Source: an uncultured Psychroserpens sp.
GTDB lineage: Bacteria; Bacteroidota; Bacteroidia; Flavobacteriales; Flavobacteriaceae
Assembly (NCBI RefSeq): GCF_947503375.1
Contig: NZ_CANNDQ010000008.1
Span: forward strand, 62,001-126,000
Length of the DNA stretch: 64,000 nucleotides
Direction: 5' to 3'
Shown here: piece after piece, positions 48,836 to 57,460 of the stretch
Numbering within the stretch: position 1 is the first letter of the stretch
How the letters are laid out: each line of letters starts with the position of its first letter
The notes under the pieces: model-generated
Seen by the model: only the letters and a program-made list of their open reading frames with translations
What the model was told of the DNA's origin: nothing
The model's database searches: none
Position numbers and translations under genes: made by a program

Positions 48836-50011
48836 ATGCGAATTCTTTTTCTAGTACTTTTAAGTATTGCTCTTTTTTCTTGTAGTGGTAATGACGATTT
48901 TGTTGCAGTAAGTGATAACGAATTGTTAGACTTTTCAAATCTATTAACCATTAACTTTGAAAATTTGCCCAATTACAGTAATCAAAACATCCCAAATTAT
49001 ATCACAAAAGACAATACAACTACTGGTAATATTATTACCAATGAAGGCGCAACATTAGGACGTGTGTTGTTCTATGATAAGCAACTATCTTCAACAAATA
49101 CAATTGCTTGTGCAAGTTGCCATAAGCAAGAAGTCGCATTTGGAGATGATGTACAGGTAAGTCTAGGAGTTAATGGTGTTACTGGTAGGCACTCTATGCG
49201 TTTAGTTAATTCAAGATTCTCAAATGAAAATCGCTTCTTTTGGGATGAACGTGCTTCAACATTAGAAGAGCAAACTACGATGCCAATACAAGATCATATA
49301 GAAATGGGCTTTAGTGGCGAAGATGGTGATCTAAATTTTGATGATCTAATCTCTAGATTAGAAAGTACAGCACACTATCCTGCTCTATTTAATTTTGCTT
49401 TTGGAAGTGAAATCATAACTGAGACTAGAATTCAAAACGCTTTAGCACAGTTTATAAGAAGTATTCAATCGTTTGATAGTAAATATGATCAAGGGAGAGC
49501 AATGGCTAATAACGACGTACAGCCATTTGATAATTTTACACCAGAAGAAAACCTAGGCAAACAATTATTTTTACAACCTCCCGTTTTCAATAATCAAGGC
49601 ATTAGAACCAATGGTGGTATTGGTTGTGCAGGATGTCATCAGGCACCTGAATTTAGTATAGACCCAAATTCTTTAAACAATGGTGTTATCGGCTCTGCCG
49701 ACGGTTTAGGCTCAGATCTAATCGTGACCCGTTCTCCTAGTCTTAGAGATGTTGTTAAAGCAGATGGTACAGCAAATGGACAGTTTATGCACATTGGTGT
49801 TAGTAGTAATTTAATTACTGTAATGAATCATTATAATGCTATTAGCTTAGCTGGCAATAACAATTTAGACCCAAGACTAAGACCAAATGGATTCGGACAG
49901 CAATTGAATTTAACTCAAGATGAACGTGATGCCGTCATTGCTTTCATACAAACTTTAGCCGGAAATGACATTTACACTAATGAAAAATGGAGCAACCCAT
50001 TTGTAGAATAA
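48836..50011 (+). CDS. Di-haem cytochrome c peroxidase-like lipoprotein
   Basis: A 391-aa exported protein. The N-terminus has a lipobox (SIALFSCSGND), so it is likely anchored to the outer membrane. Two haem-c motifs are seen: CASCHK near residue 96 and CAGCHQ near 263. The family pattern between them includes GRHSMRLVNSRFSNENRFFWDERASTLEEQ. It probably reduces H2O2 with electrons from a c-type cytochrome, or is a MauG-like relative. Probably monocistronic. Confidence 0.88.
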   Translation: MRILFLVLLSIALFSCSGNDDFVAVSDNELLDFSNLLTINFENLPNYSNQNIPNYITKDNTTTGNIITNEGATLGRVLFYDKQLSSTNTIACASCHKQEVAFGDDVQVSLGVNGVTGRHSMRLVNSRFSNENRFFWDERASTLEEQTTMPIQDHIEMGFSGEDGDLNFDDLISRLESTAHYPALFNFAFGSEIITETRIQNALAQFIRSIQSFDSKYDQGRAMANNDVQPFDNFTPEENLGKQLFLQPPVFNNQGIRTNGGIGCAGCHQAPEFSIDPNSLNNGVIGSADGLGSDLIVTRSPSLRDVVKADGTANGQFMHIGVSSNLITVMNHYNAISLAGNNNLDPRLRPNGFGQQLNLTQDERDAVIAFIQTLAGNDIYTNEKWSNPFVE

Positions 50012-50090
50012 GGCTATAAGACAAATTGAGTCCTATTGATTTTCAAAAACTGATATAATTCTATTATTTTTAGGTTTTAAACCTAAATTA

Positions 50091-51260
50091 ATGTTTCCAG
50101 ATTTTAATCGTTGGAGTTTACCCTTATTAATACTTGTATTGCAAGGCTTGATATTTGTAGGGCTTCTACTTTCAAGATATAAACGAAAAAAGAATATATC
50201 AGATCTGTTTTTAGGATTGATTCTTTTATTTACCTGTTATAGTCAAACCTGCTATACTGTTGGCTTTATGGGTTGGTATAACGAATTTAGAACTACGAAA
50301 ATAAATTACTTTTTATTAGATACAACCTTTGCTATAGGTCCGTTGATTTTCTTCTATGTAAAATCGATAACCACATCAAACTTCAAATTCCTAAAAAAAG
50401 ATTGGTGGCATTTTGTTCCTGCATTTGCTTTTATAGCATACCGATTTAGCATTTACACTTATGATACATTACAGCCAGAATTCAATAGCGTACAAAATGG
50501 CATATTAAAGTTAAGTTTAGATGAGCCAATAGTACTAACAGTACTAAATTATGTGAATCCTCCATATATGCTATTATATCTAGCATTCACATTTCAGTTA
50601 TTCTATAACTATCGAAAAAAGATCATGCAATTCTTCTCAAATACTTATAAATTAGAATTAAATTGGATACTGAGTTTTTTGATACTCTTTACATTGGCCT
50701 TTCTTTACAGTACCATACAATCTATCGTTGGTCTTTACATTGATTTAGGTTACCAACAACGTTGGTGGCTTAATCTATTTGTTGCTATCATCACGCTATA
50801 TGTTGGTATCAAAGGGTATTATACAGATACGACAAAGCTTAAAAAACTTAGCTTTTCATTTTCGCCTAATCTCGATGCTATACCTCAAAAAGCAATATTT
50901 AACGAGCAGAAAACGATTTCAGAATCTGATATGAATATCGTGATCAATTTAATGGAAATTCAAAAAGCCTTTTTGAATCCCGAACTCAACCTATCTGACT
51001 TGGCAGATCAAGCCAATATGTCTCGCGCTCAATTATCTGAAATAATCAATTCTGGGTTTAATAAAAACTTTAATAATTTTGTAAATCAATATCGTGTTGA
51101 CGCATTTAAGAGTATGCTCAAAGAAGACAAACAAAAACAACTCTCTTTATTAGGTATTGCGCAAGAATGTGGTTTCAACAGTAAAGCTACTTTTAATCGT
51201 GTTTTTAAAAAATTAACGAGCTACTCACCTACCGAATACCTCAAATCTCAGTTAAATTAA
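50091..51260 (+). CDS. AraC-family transcriptional regulator with membrane-embedded N-terminus
   Basis: A 389-aa protein with seven or so hydrophobic helices in residues 1-245 and a C-terminal AraC DNA-binding domain with two helix-turn-helix units (LADQANMSRAQLSEIIN and IAQECGFNSKATFNRVFKKLTSYSPTEYL). It is probably a membrane sensor that controls nearby genes. The DoxX and small exported-protein genes at 51,362-52,770 start about 100 bp downstream and are plausible targets. Confidence 0.88.
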   Translation: MFPDFNRWSLPLLILVLQGLIFVGLLLSRYKRKKNISDLFLGLILLFTCYSQTCYTVGFMGWYNEFRTTKINYFLLDTTFAIGPLIFFYVKSITTSNFKFLKKDWWHFVPAFAFIAYRFSIYTYDTLQPEFNSVQNGILKLSLDEPIVLTVLNYVNPPYMLLYLAFTFQLFYNYRKKIMQFFSNTYKLELNWILSFLILFTLAFLYSTIQSIVGLYIDLGYQQRWWLNLFVAIITLYVGIKGYYTDTTKLKKLSFSFSPNLDAIPQKAIFNEQKTISESDMNIVINLMEIQKAFLNPELNLSDLADQANMSRAQLSEIINSGFNKNFNNFVNQYRVDAFKSMLKEDKQKQLSLLGIAQECGFNSKATFNRVFKKLTSYSPTEYLKSQLN

Positions 51261-51361
51261 GACGTCTCAAATCGTATTTAAGTCGTTCAAATACCTTATA
51301 AGTCGTTCAATAAAATTCCTTATTGCAAATTTGTACCATCAAACACTTAAATACAATTTCG

Positions 51362-51859
51362 ATGGTACAACTAAAATCTTTTTTAAAATTTATAACGCTA
51401 CCAATAGTTCAAAAACATAGGTTAATGGATCTTATGTTTACAATTCCAAGAGTTATATGCGGACTCTTATTAACTGCTATGTTTGGAGCCGATAAATTTG
51501 GAATGCCATGGACAGCTAGTACACAAAATTTAAATCTCTTTGAAGTAGCAGCTTGGTTCCCACAAGATGTAGCTGAATATGGTGGCATTTTTGCAATTGC
51601 ACCTGTTTTCTTTGCTTGGATGGGCGCTTTTAGTGAAGCTGTTGGTGGCTTACTGTTGTTGCTAGGTCTTCAAACAAGAATTGCTTCTTTTCTAATTATG
51701 TGTACGATGCTTGTAGCCATCTTTATGCAAAAATGGAATCAAGGCGTTTGGGGAATGCTACCAGCAATGGGTTTCCTTTGGGTAACTGTCTATCACTTAT
51801 TCCTTGGATCTGGACGCTTTGGCTTAGATCACCTTATCAGTAAAAAAATAAAATCATAA
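51362..51859 (+). CDS. DoxX-family membrane protein
   Basis: A 165-aa protein from ATG 51,362, with four membrane helices. The family pattern VICGLLLTAMFGADKFG and the glycine-rich APVFFAWMGAFSEAVGGLLLLLG support DoxX/TQO-small-subunit-like. The start is chosen because the upstream reading is not conserved-looking. It is followed 10 bp later by a small exported protein, suggesting an operon under the AraC regulator. Confidence 0.8.
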   Translation: MVQLKSFLKFITLPIVQKHRLMDLMFTIPRVICGLLLTAMFGADKFGMPWTASTQNLNLFEVAAWFPQDVAEYGGIFAIAPVFFAWMGAFSEAVGGLLLLLGLQTRIASFLIMCTMLVAIFMQKWNQGVWGMLPAMGFLWVTVYHLFLGSGRFGLDHLISKKIKS

Positions 51860-51869
51860 ACTTAAAACT

Positions 51870-52388
51870 ATGAAACATTTTAATATTAAAAAATTAAACA
51901 AAACTGTATTGACTGTAGTAATGCTATACTTTTCAATTAATGCAATGTCACAAACCGAAATAAGAATTACAACCGAAGAATTGCTAGTACTTCACAACAC
52001 ATCATGGACTGGAGAACTCATATACGTTAACTATAGTGATGGAAAAGAGGTAACATTGCAAACAAAAATGCAAATAGAGATAAAAAATGATAAAATCATA
52101 ATGCACACACAATATGACAACGAACCTTCGGCCAATTCAAAAAGTACTATCAAATTAAAGAACAATGGCACGCATTTCGGAAAGGAAAAAATAGTAAAAA
52201 AAGACATTTCAAAAAGTGGTACAGTTACGCTAAAAACCAAATTTGAAGGCAAAGACGATAACAAGCCTGCCACCATAATGAAAACGTATGTATATGACGG
52301 AAATCATTTTTCTGTTACTAAAGAAGTGCGTTTTAAAGGCAGTACTGAAAGTCTTGTTAGAAACCGTTACACCTACTCAAAACTATAA
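51870..52388 (+). CDS. Hypothetical exported protein
   Basis: A 172-aa protein with a signal peptide (KTVLTVVMLYFSINAMSQ) and a beta-rich mature region (TSWTGELIYVNYSDGKEVTLQTKMQIEI). No domain recognised. It lies 10 bp after the DoxX gene and 4 bp before a lipoprotein gene, so it is likely co-expressed with both. Confidence 0.7.
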   Translation: MKHFNIKKLNKTVLTVVMLYFSINAMSQTEIRITTEELLVLHNTSWTGELIYVNYSDGKEVTLQTKMQIEIKNDKIIMHTQYDNEPSANSKSTIKLKNNGTHFGKEKIVKKDISKSGTVTLKTKFEGKDDNKPATIMKTYVYDGNHFSVTKEVRFKGSTESLVRNRYTYSKL

Positions 52389-52392
52389 GACA

Positions 52393-52770
52393 ATGAAACC
52401 ATTAATTTACATAGTACTAGCCATAATGACGCTCAATTGTGTACAGCAAACACATGAAAAAACTATAACCGTAATGGTAAACATGAACGGTGCAAAAAAA
52501 TTTTCTGAAGTAGGTATAAGAGGTACTTATCCTTTGTCATGGAATAAAACCACTTTTTTGTCAGACACAAATAATGATGGTATCTATGAGGGTGCTTTCA
52601 ACATCAATACAGCAAGTCATGATATTGAATTCAAATTTGTAACTAACAACAATGAATTTGAATTAGAAAATCAAAGTAATAGAAGCATTGCATTTGAATA
52701 TCGACCAGAAACTATAGTATACGAAGCGGTTTTCAACGATAAAAATGGAAAACAAACTTCAGTGAAATAA
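52393..52770 (+). CDS. Small lipoprotein with a beta-sandwich-like domain
   Basis: A 125-aa protein from ATG 52,393. Its lipobox (IVLAIMTLNCVQQ) predicts lipid anchoring. The mature part (VMVNMNGAKKFSEVGIRGTYPLSW ... DTNNDGIYEGAF) resembles carbohydrate-binding or starch-binding-type beta sandwiches. Function unproven. It is the last gene of the DoxX group and is followed by a terminator. Confidence 0.7.
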   Translation: MKPLIYIVLAIMTLNCVQQTHEKTITVMVNMNGAKKFSEVGIRGTYPLSWNKTTFLSDTNNDGIYEGAFNINTASHDIEFKFVTNNNEFELENQSNRSIAFEYRPETIVYEAVFNDKNGKQTSVK

Positions 52771-52791
52771 AAAGCCATACAATTCGTCGTT

Positions 52792-52819
52792 AAAATCCAT
52801 CGCACTTGTGATGGATTTT
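52792..52819 (+). terminator. Terminator after the lipoprotein gene
   Basis: A 10-bp stem AAAATCCATC/GATGGATTTT, with a further inner CAC/GTG pairing, followed by TTTATATTTAT. Confidence 0.75.
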
Positions 52820-52846
52820 TTATATTTATAAAAAACAGACCAACCT

Positions 52847-54451
52847 ATGCTTTCAAAACAAGATAAAGAACAATTAAGAGGTACAATTTTTAGACACCTT
52901 GATGGCATTGCTACTGCAACTTCGGCCTATGCGCTACATAAAAAGGGAGTCCTCGATTATCTATTAGAACATAAAAATGTGCCACTAGAAGTATTAACAG
53001 ACCATTTTAAAGCCAATGAAGGTTATCTCAATGTTGCATTGCGAGTGCTTTCTTCACAAGGTTGGTTAGAGCAGCATCTCGACAATAAGAGCAATAAGGT
53101 TTCTTATGAGGTTAATGCCCTTAGTGAGAATGCTTTCAAGCAGGTTCATTTATACGAAGACGCTGTGAATCTGCTCAATTACTCAGTTCGTTTTCCTGAA
53201 GAGCGAATTGGTCCAGATGCGTTTAGTGTTTTAGAAAAGATATTCAAATCGTTTGAATCGCGTTTCGGTTTAGATGACTCTTATCCTACGTCTATAGAAC
53301 ATCAAGTCTTAAAGCATATTGAAGGCTGTATTGTTGGTCCTATCGTTGTGCTATTAGGTGTTAATGGCTTATTTCATAAGTATTTTATGGAAGCTTCTTT
53401 TACAGCTGAAGAATATCATAAAGACCCAGAAAGTTTTAAAAAAATATTAGATTTCTTAGCACATTTAGGTTGGTTTACCAAAAAGAAAAACACTTACCAA
53501 TTTACAAACGAAGGTTTATTTTTTGCAAAACGTGCCAGTGCCTATGGTGTAACAGTATCGTATTTACCAACATTCATCCATCTAGACGATCTTATCTTCG
53601 GAAATGCCAAAGTTTTAAAGACAGACACACCTGATGAAACTGAGAAGCATGTTCATCGTGAAATGAATGTTTGGGGAAGTGGTGGTGCACATTCTACCTA
53701 CTTTAAAGTCATTGATGAAGTCATCATCAAACTATTCAACAAGCCTATTGACGAACAACCTAAAGGTATTTTAGATATGGGTTGTGGTAATGGTGCTTTT
53801 ATTCAACACATATTTGATGTGATTGAGTATCAAACGCTTCGTGGCAAAATGCTTGACGAGCATCCACTTCTATTGGTTGGAGCAGATTTCAATCAAGCTG
53901 CTTTAAAAGTAACACGAGCTAATTTGATAAAAGCTGATATTTGGGCCAAAGTGATTTGGGGTGATATTGGCCGGCCAGACATTTTAGCCAAAGACTTAAA
54001 AGAGGATTATAATATTGAACTCAAAGACCTCTTGAACGTACGAACATTTTTAGATCACAATCGTATTTGGGAAGCACCTCAAGCCAAGACTAGCAGAATT
54101 AGTAATTCTTTAGGAGCATACGCAACACTTGGTATACGTCTCAGCAATAATTTGGTAGAAGATTCATTGCTAGAGCATCTATCAAAATGGAAGCCTTATG
54201 TTGAACGTTTTGGATTATTAATGATAGAGCTTCATACAGTTAACCCAAAACTTGTAGCCAAAAATATTGGTAGAACAGCGGCTACTGCTTATGATGCTAC
54301 ACATGGTTATAGTGACCAATACATTTTGGAGGTAGATGTATTTAATAAGGTTGCAAAAGAAGCTGGTTTACATCCAGATCCAAATTATTTTTCTAAATTT
54401 CCTAATAGCGAATTGGCAACGGTTAGTGTCAATCTTTTAAAAGGTAACTAA
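52847..54451 (+). CDS. Class I SAM-dependent methyltransferase with N-terminal winged-helix-like region
   Basis: A 534-aa cytosolic protein. The first ~270 residues contain a helical, winged-helix-like dimerisation region such as found in O-methyltransferases (GTIFRHLDGIATATSAYALHKKGVLDYLL), possibly duplicated (around residue 175). The SAM-binding motif GILDMGCGNGAF is near 305 and GADFNQAAL near 345. The substrate is unknown. It is an unusually long member; no polyketide genes are adjacent. 16 bp to the DoxX gene. Confidence 0.75.
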   Translation: MLSKQDKEQLRGTIFRHLDGIATATSAYALHKKGVLDYLLEHKNVPLEVLTDHFKANEGYLNVALRVLSSQGWLEQHLDNKSNKVSYEVNALSENAFKQVHLYEDAVNLLNYSVRFPEERIGPDAFSVLEKIFKSFESRFGLDDSYPTSIEHQVLKHIEGCIVGPIVVLLGVNGLFHKYFMEASFTAEEYHKDPESFKKILDFLAHLGWFTKKKNTYQFTNEGLFFAKRASAYGVTVSYLPTFIHLDDLIFGNAKVLKTDTPDETEKHVHREMNVWGSGGAHSTYFKVIDEVIIKLFNKPIDEQPKGILDMGCGNGAFIQHIFDVIEYQTLRGKMLDEHPLLLVGADFNQAALKVTRANLIKADIWAKVIWGDIGRPDILAKDLKEDYNIELKDLLNVRTFLDHNRIWEAPQAKTSRISNSLGAYATLGIRLSNNLVEDSLLEHLSKWKPYVERFGLLMIELHTVNPKLVAKNIGRTAATAYDATHGYSDQYILEVDVFNKVAKEAGLHPDPNYFSKFPNSELATVSVNLLKGN

Positions 54452-54467
54452 TACAAAACTTGATATA

Positions 54468-54845
54468 ATGAAAACAAAATTTACAGACTTGGCCTTATTG
54501 ATTTTAAGAGTTGGATTCAGTGGATTTATGCTTACACATGGCATTCCAAAAATGAACATGTTATCTAATCCTTCAGATTTTGGAGATCCTATAGGTATTG
54601 GCGCAACATTATCATTAATACTAGCCATTATTGGTGAAGTAGTTGCTCCAATTATGCTAATTATAGGATTTAAGACCAAATGGGCAGCTATTCCTGCAGC
54701 GATTACCATGTTGGTTGCAGCTTTTATAGTACATGCTAAAGATGATTTGGCGACCAAAGAGCATGCCTTATTATATTTGATTGCTTTTGTAGTTATGTTT
54801 TTGGCTGGAGCTGGTAAATATTCTATTGATGGTATGAAAAAATAA
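54468..54845 (+). CDS. DoxX-family membrane protein
   Basis: A 125-aa protein with four membrane helices: LALLILRVGFSGFMLTHGIPKM at the start and IGEVVAPIMLIIGFKTKWAA in the middle, the core DoxX pattern. Its stop shares a base with the next start (TAATG), so it forms a tight operon with the DUF202 and hypothetical genes. Confidence 0.85.
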   Translation: MKTKFTDLALLILRVGFSGFMLTHGIPKMNMLSNPSDFGDPIGIGATLSLILAIIGEVVAPIMLIIGFKTKWAAIPAAITMLVAAFIVHAKDDLATKEHALLYLIAFVVMFLAGAGKYSIDGMKK

Positions 54846-55108
54846 TGGAAAAAGAACATACATTGATCACACGTGATTGGTTGGCTATTGAACGAACTAA
54901 ATTAGCTAATGAACGAACCTTTTTGGCTTATTTTAGGACCTTTGTTGTATTTTTAGGTACTGGATTAACCGTTCTAAAGATCGAGTTTTTTTCAGATTTG
55001 AAATCGTTTGGTATTCTACTTTTAGTCATTTCTCCAACACTATTAATTGTAGGAATCATTAGGCTTTTAAGAGTAAAACAAACCATTAGAAAACACTATA
55101 AGATTTGA
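54845..55108 (+). CDS. DUF202 (YidH-like) membrane protein
   Basis: An 87-aa protein of the DUF202 family: DWLAIERTKLANERTFLAYFRT precedes two membrane helices. In eukaryotes the same domain occurs at the end of VTC polyphosphate polymerase; the bacterial role is unknown. Start and stop overlap its neighbours on both sides. Confidence 0.85.
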   Translation: MEKEHTLITRDWLAIERTKLANERTFLAYFRTFVVFLGTGLTVLKIEFFSDLKSFGILLLVISPTLLIVGIIRLLRVKQTIRKHYKI

Positions 55109-55584
55109 AAGCAGTTTCTGTAGTTACCATTAAGAAAGAATTACAACATCGATCGTCAGAAGAACTTATTCAGCTTTGCTTGCGTCTTTCAAAATTTAAA
55201 AAAGAAAACAAAGAGCTCCTCACCTATTTGTTGTTTGAAGCTCATGACGAATCTGGTTATGTAGTAGCTGTAAAAACAGAAATAGACGAACAGTTTGATG
55301 CTATCAATACAAATAGTTTTTTTTATATTAAGAAAAGTGTACGTAAGATCTTGCGTAACATCAAAAAGTATGCACGCTATTCACAAAAAAAAGAAACTGA
55401 AGCAGAACTTCTTTTATATTTCTGCAAACAATTAAAAACATTTAAGCCTAGTTTAAAAAATAATACAACACTTATTAATATTTACAATAGACAAATGGCT
55501 CTAACAGAAAAGATTGTAGAAAAACTGCACGAAGACCTACAATATGATTTTGGATTAGAGATAGAAGATTTGGGTTATCTATAA
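55105..55584 (+). CDS. Hypothetical helical protein
   Basis: A 159-aa basic, mostly alpha-helical cytosolic protein. It starts at TTG 55,105, whose last bases are part of the upstream stop (TTTGA). No family recognised. It is the last gene of the DoxX-DUF202 operon and lies just before the integron-like region, so it marks the left border of the accessory island. Confidence 0.6.
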   Translation: MKAVSVVTIKKELQHRSSEELIQLCLRLSKFKKENKELLTYLLFEAHDESGYVVAVKTEIDEQFDAINTNSFFYIKKSVRKILRNIKKYARYSQKKETEAELLLYFCKQLKTFKPSLKNNTTLINIYNRQMALTEKIVEKLHEDLQYDFGLEIEDLGYL

Positions 55585-55602
55585 TTAGTTAACCAGAAAC
55601 AT

Positions 55603-55620
55603 TATAGAAAATATTCTATA
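55603..55620. promoter_or_regulatory. Inverted repeat upstream of the recombinase gene, possible operator
   Basis: Perfect inverted repeat TATAGAA-AATA-TTCTATA, ending 38 bp before the recombinase start codon. It is well placed to be an operator in the recombinase promoter. It does not match the E. coli LexA box (CTG-N10-CAG). Confidence 0.45.
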
Positions 55621-55658
55621 TTTTGATTTTTTGCTTATTTTTACAATTTAAGTGAATA

Positions 55659-56591
55659 ATGAAGTCAACTAAATTAAAAAGAAATAGAACACTTGACGCA
55701 AAGCAGCGTGAATTATTAAACAATTTCTTTATACACCTTAAAGGAAAACGGTACAGTAAAAGCACTATTAATACCTACACATATCTTGTAGCAGATTTTG
55801 TTGAGTTTCAAACTGAAAAACAATTGTCAAATTTAAGCAACAAAGACGTAGAGTTATATATAGAACATGCAATAATCAAACGTAGATTTTCTATTACTAC
55901 TCAACGTCAATTCATAAGTGCCTTAAAATTATTCATTCAATTTGATTCAAGTACACAAATTGAAAATCTAGAGTTAACACGTCCATCAAGATCTAAAAAA
56001 CTTCCAGAAGTTTTATCTATTTCTGAGGTTCTTCTATTAATCCAACTAACAAAAAATATAAAACATCGTGCTATTATTGGTTTGCTATACTCGAGTGGTT
56101 TGCGAATAAGTGAATTATTAAGCTTGAAATTGGTAGACATACATTTCGATAGAAAACAAATACATATCAAGCAAGCCAAAGGTCGTAAAGATCGTTATGT
56201 TGTTATTGCTAACAGTTTCTTGCCTTTACTACAAAATTATTTATTGAGTTATCAGCCAAAAGTATTTTTTGTAGAAGGTAAGACTGGTAAGCCATATTCG
56301 GCAAGTAGCGTAAGGAAGTTTTTAAAACGTTCATGTAAGCTAGCAAAAATAAATCGTTCAATAACACCACATACGCTAAGACATAGTTATGCGACTCACC
56401 TTCTAGAACAAGGAATAAGTTTACGTCACATACAAGAATTATTGGGACACAGTAAACCAGAAACCACAATGATCTATACGCATGTTGCCCGTAAGGATCT
56501 AATAAATGTTAAGAGCCCATTAGATCAAGCTATAGAAGATATAAATAATAACCGTAATGAGGAACAAAAATTCCTCATTTTGGGGAAATAG
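55659..56591 (+). CDS. Tyrosine recombinase of the integron-like array
   Basis: A 310-aa integrase, predicted to move the cassettes to its right. An N-terminal SAM-like core-binding domain (residues about 20-115) is followed by the catalytic domain. Active-site residues seen: Arg in SGLRISELLSL, Lys in AKGRKDRYVV, HTLRHSY (His and Arg), LLGHS (His), and the nucleophile Tyr in TTMIYTHVAR. The ending NVKSPLDQ resembles the VRSPLD ending of IntI proteins. The ~20-residue insertion that marks classical IntI, expected between the GRKDR and HTLRH motifs, is absent. It reads in the same direction as the cassettes. Confidence 0.9.
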   Translation: MKSTKLKRNRTLDAKQRELLNNFFIHLKGKRYSKSTINTYTYLVADFVEFQTEKQLSNLSNKDVELYIEHAIIKRRFSITTQRQFISALKLFIQFDSSTQIENLELTRPSRSKKLPEVLSISEVLLLIQLTKNIKHRAIIGLLYSSGLRISELLSLKLVDIHFDRKQIHIKQAKGRKDRYVVIANSFLPLLQNYLLSYQPKVFFVEGKTGKPYSASSVRKFLKRSCKLAKINRSITPHTLRHSYATHLLEQGISLRHIQELLGHSKPETTMIYTHVARKDLINVKSPLDQAIEDINNNRNEEQKFLILGK

Positions 56592-56599
56592 AACCCAAA

Positions 56600-56638
56600 A
56601 ACGAGTATATTTATCTTTATATAACGAGTTGTAGCACA
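56600..56638 (+). other. attI-like site at the recombinase-proximal end
   Basis: The first cassette boundary is ACGAG|TTGTAGCAC with G at 56,628. Only the right-hand half of a cassette site is here: there is no L box pair and no inner stem. AACGAG occurs twice as a direct repeat (about 56,600 and 56,623), and TATAT/ATATA lies between. This is what would be expected of a primary, non-folded attachment site bound by the recombinase. Confidence 0.6.
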
Positions 56639-56642
56639 TTTG

Positions 56643-56942
56643 ATGAAACATATTGCAACATATCAAATTCACGATACTTTTAGAATTACTGGAAGAGGAA
56701 TTGTATTCTCTGGAAATATTTTGGATGGCGAATTTATGACAGGAGATTTTATCAAATTTAACTTTAATGGACAAATATTAGAACGAAAAATAAAAGGGAT
56801 TGACGCAGGAATGAGGGTTATTAAGGGAAAACCTAATGTTGGAGTTATGATTGAAAGTCCAAATGAACAAGAAATCGATGATTTGAGAAATTGGAATCCA
56901 AATCTATCAATCGGAAAAATATACTCGAAAAATGAAACCTGA
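56643..56942 (+). CDS. Cassette 1, gene A: small EF-Tu-domain-2-like protein
   Basis: A 99-aa protein. The start ATG 56,643 lies 14 bp after the cassette boundary. The sequence FRITGRGIVFSGNILDGEFMTGDFIKFNF resembles the beta-barrel domain 2 of translation GTPases, here without a GTPase domain. No membrane segment. It overlaps the next gene by 11 bp. The role is unknown; a mimic or binding partner of translation factors is only a possibility. Confidence 0.6.
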   Translation: MKHIATYQIHDTFRITGRGIVFSGNILDGEFMTGDFIKFNFNGQILERKIKGIDAGMRVIKGKPNVGVMIESPNEQEIDDLRNWNPNLSIGKIYSKNET

Positions 56943-57318
56943 ATTAAAATATATTGAATTAAAAAGCGGATTTGGAGATAATGGACCTGCTTGGATTGGA
57001 ATAGCTGAATTCTCAAAATCAGGCAGAACTGTCTATTTTAATGGAAAAGCTCTTAAAAACTCTAATGCTCAAGGAATTGCGGGAAACTACTACGATTTAG
57101 AGAATGGAGACGAATATTGGATTTCTGGAATTAAGAAAAACGGAACTGACAGACATTGGGCTGGTGGTGGAAAAATAATGATTGACCGAAAAGTAGTTGA
57201 CTTGTATTTAAGTCAAGTTGATTTTGATAAATTAGACAAAAATCGGTTTGAATTGACTGACATTGTACCGAATGATAAACAAAAGTTTTCTGAGTTGGAA
57301 AATGAAAAACTGAACTAA
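56932..57318 (+). CDS. Cassette 1, gene B: conserved hypothetical protein
   Basis: A 128-aa soluble protein with a beta-rich core (GPAWIGIAEFSKSGRTVYFNGKAL, GDEYWISGIKKNG). It belongs to a small widespread hypothetical family that I recall appearing in accessory regions of many bacteria; the family has no established function. It overlaps gene A and ends 8 bp before the R box of the cassette's own attC site, so both genes travel together. Confidence 0.65.
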   Translation: MKPELKYIELKSGFGDNGPAWIGIAEFSKSGRTVYFNGKALKNSNAQGIAGNYYDLENGDEYWISGIKKNGTDRHWAGGGKIMIDRKVVDLYLSQVDFDKLDKNRFELTDIVPNDKQKFSELENEKLN

Positions 57319-57325
57319 AAAAAAC

Positions 57326-57456
57326 GTGCTACAACAACGTGTATAACCAATTGCTTGGTTTGTGTGTACTCGGAAAATCCTGCGGATTTTCCTATTGGTT
57401 AGTTTCTTTTTTGCTAACTTAGTTCTTGCCAACGCAACTAGCCATACACAAACACG
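57326..57456 (+). repeat. attC-like site 1 (end of cassette 1)
   Basis: Left R box GTGCTACAAC (57,326-57,335) is the exact complement of the start of the same cassette, GTTGTAGCAC. Then AA spacer, L box CGTGTAT (57,338-57,344), inner arms, L box ATACACA (57,444-57,450), AACAC spacer and G|TT. The tip carries a perfect 9-bp hairpin GGAAAATCC/GGATTTTCC at 57,372-57,392. Confidence 0.8.
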
Positions 57457-57460
57457 TTAT

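Noticed and set aside
55659..56591. Recombinase as the chromosomal XerC/XerD or a phage integrase
   Set aside because: It is adjacent to the array, ends with an IntI-like VKSPLD, and there are no phage genes or dif-like site next to it. Phylogeny would be needed to be sure, but the context favours the array.
56209..57016. Minus-strand ORFs antisense to the recombinase and cassette 1
   Set aside because: Shadow frames of convincing plus-strand genes with no motifs of their own.
57362..57460. The upstream part of the long ORF reading through attC-like site 1
   Set aside because: It lies inside the recombination site; only the part from ATG 57,461 fits within a cassette, and even that is doubtful.
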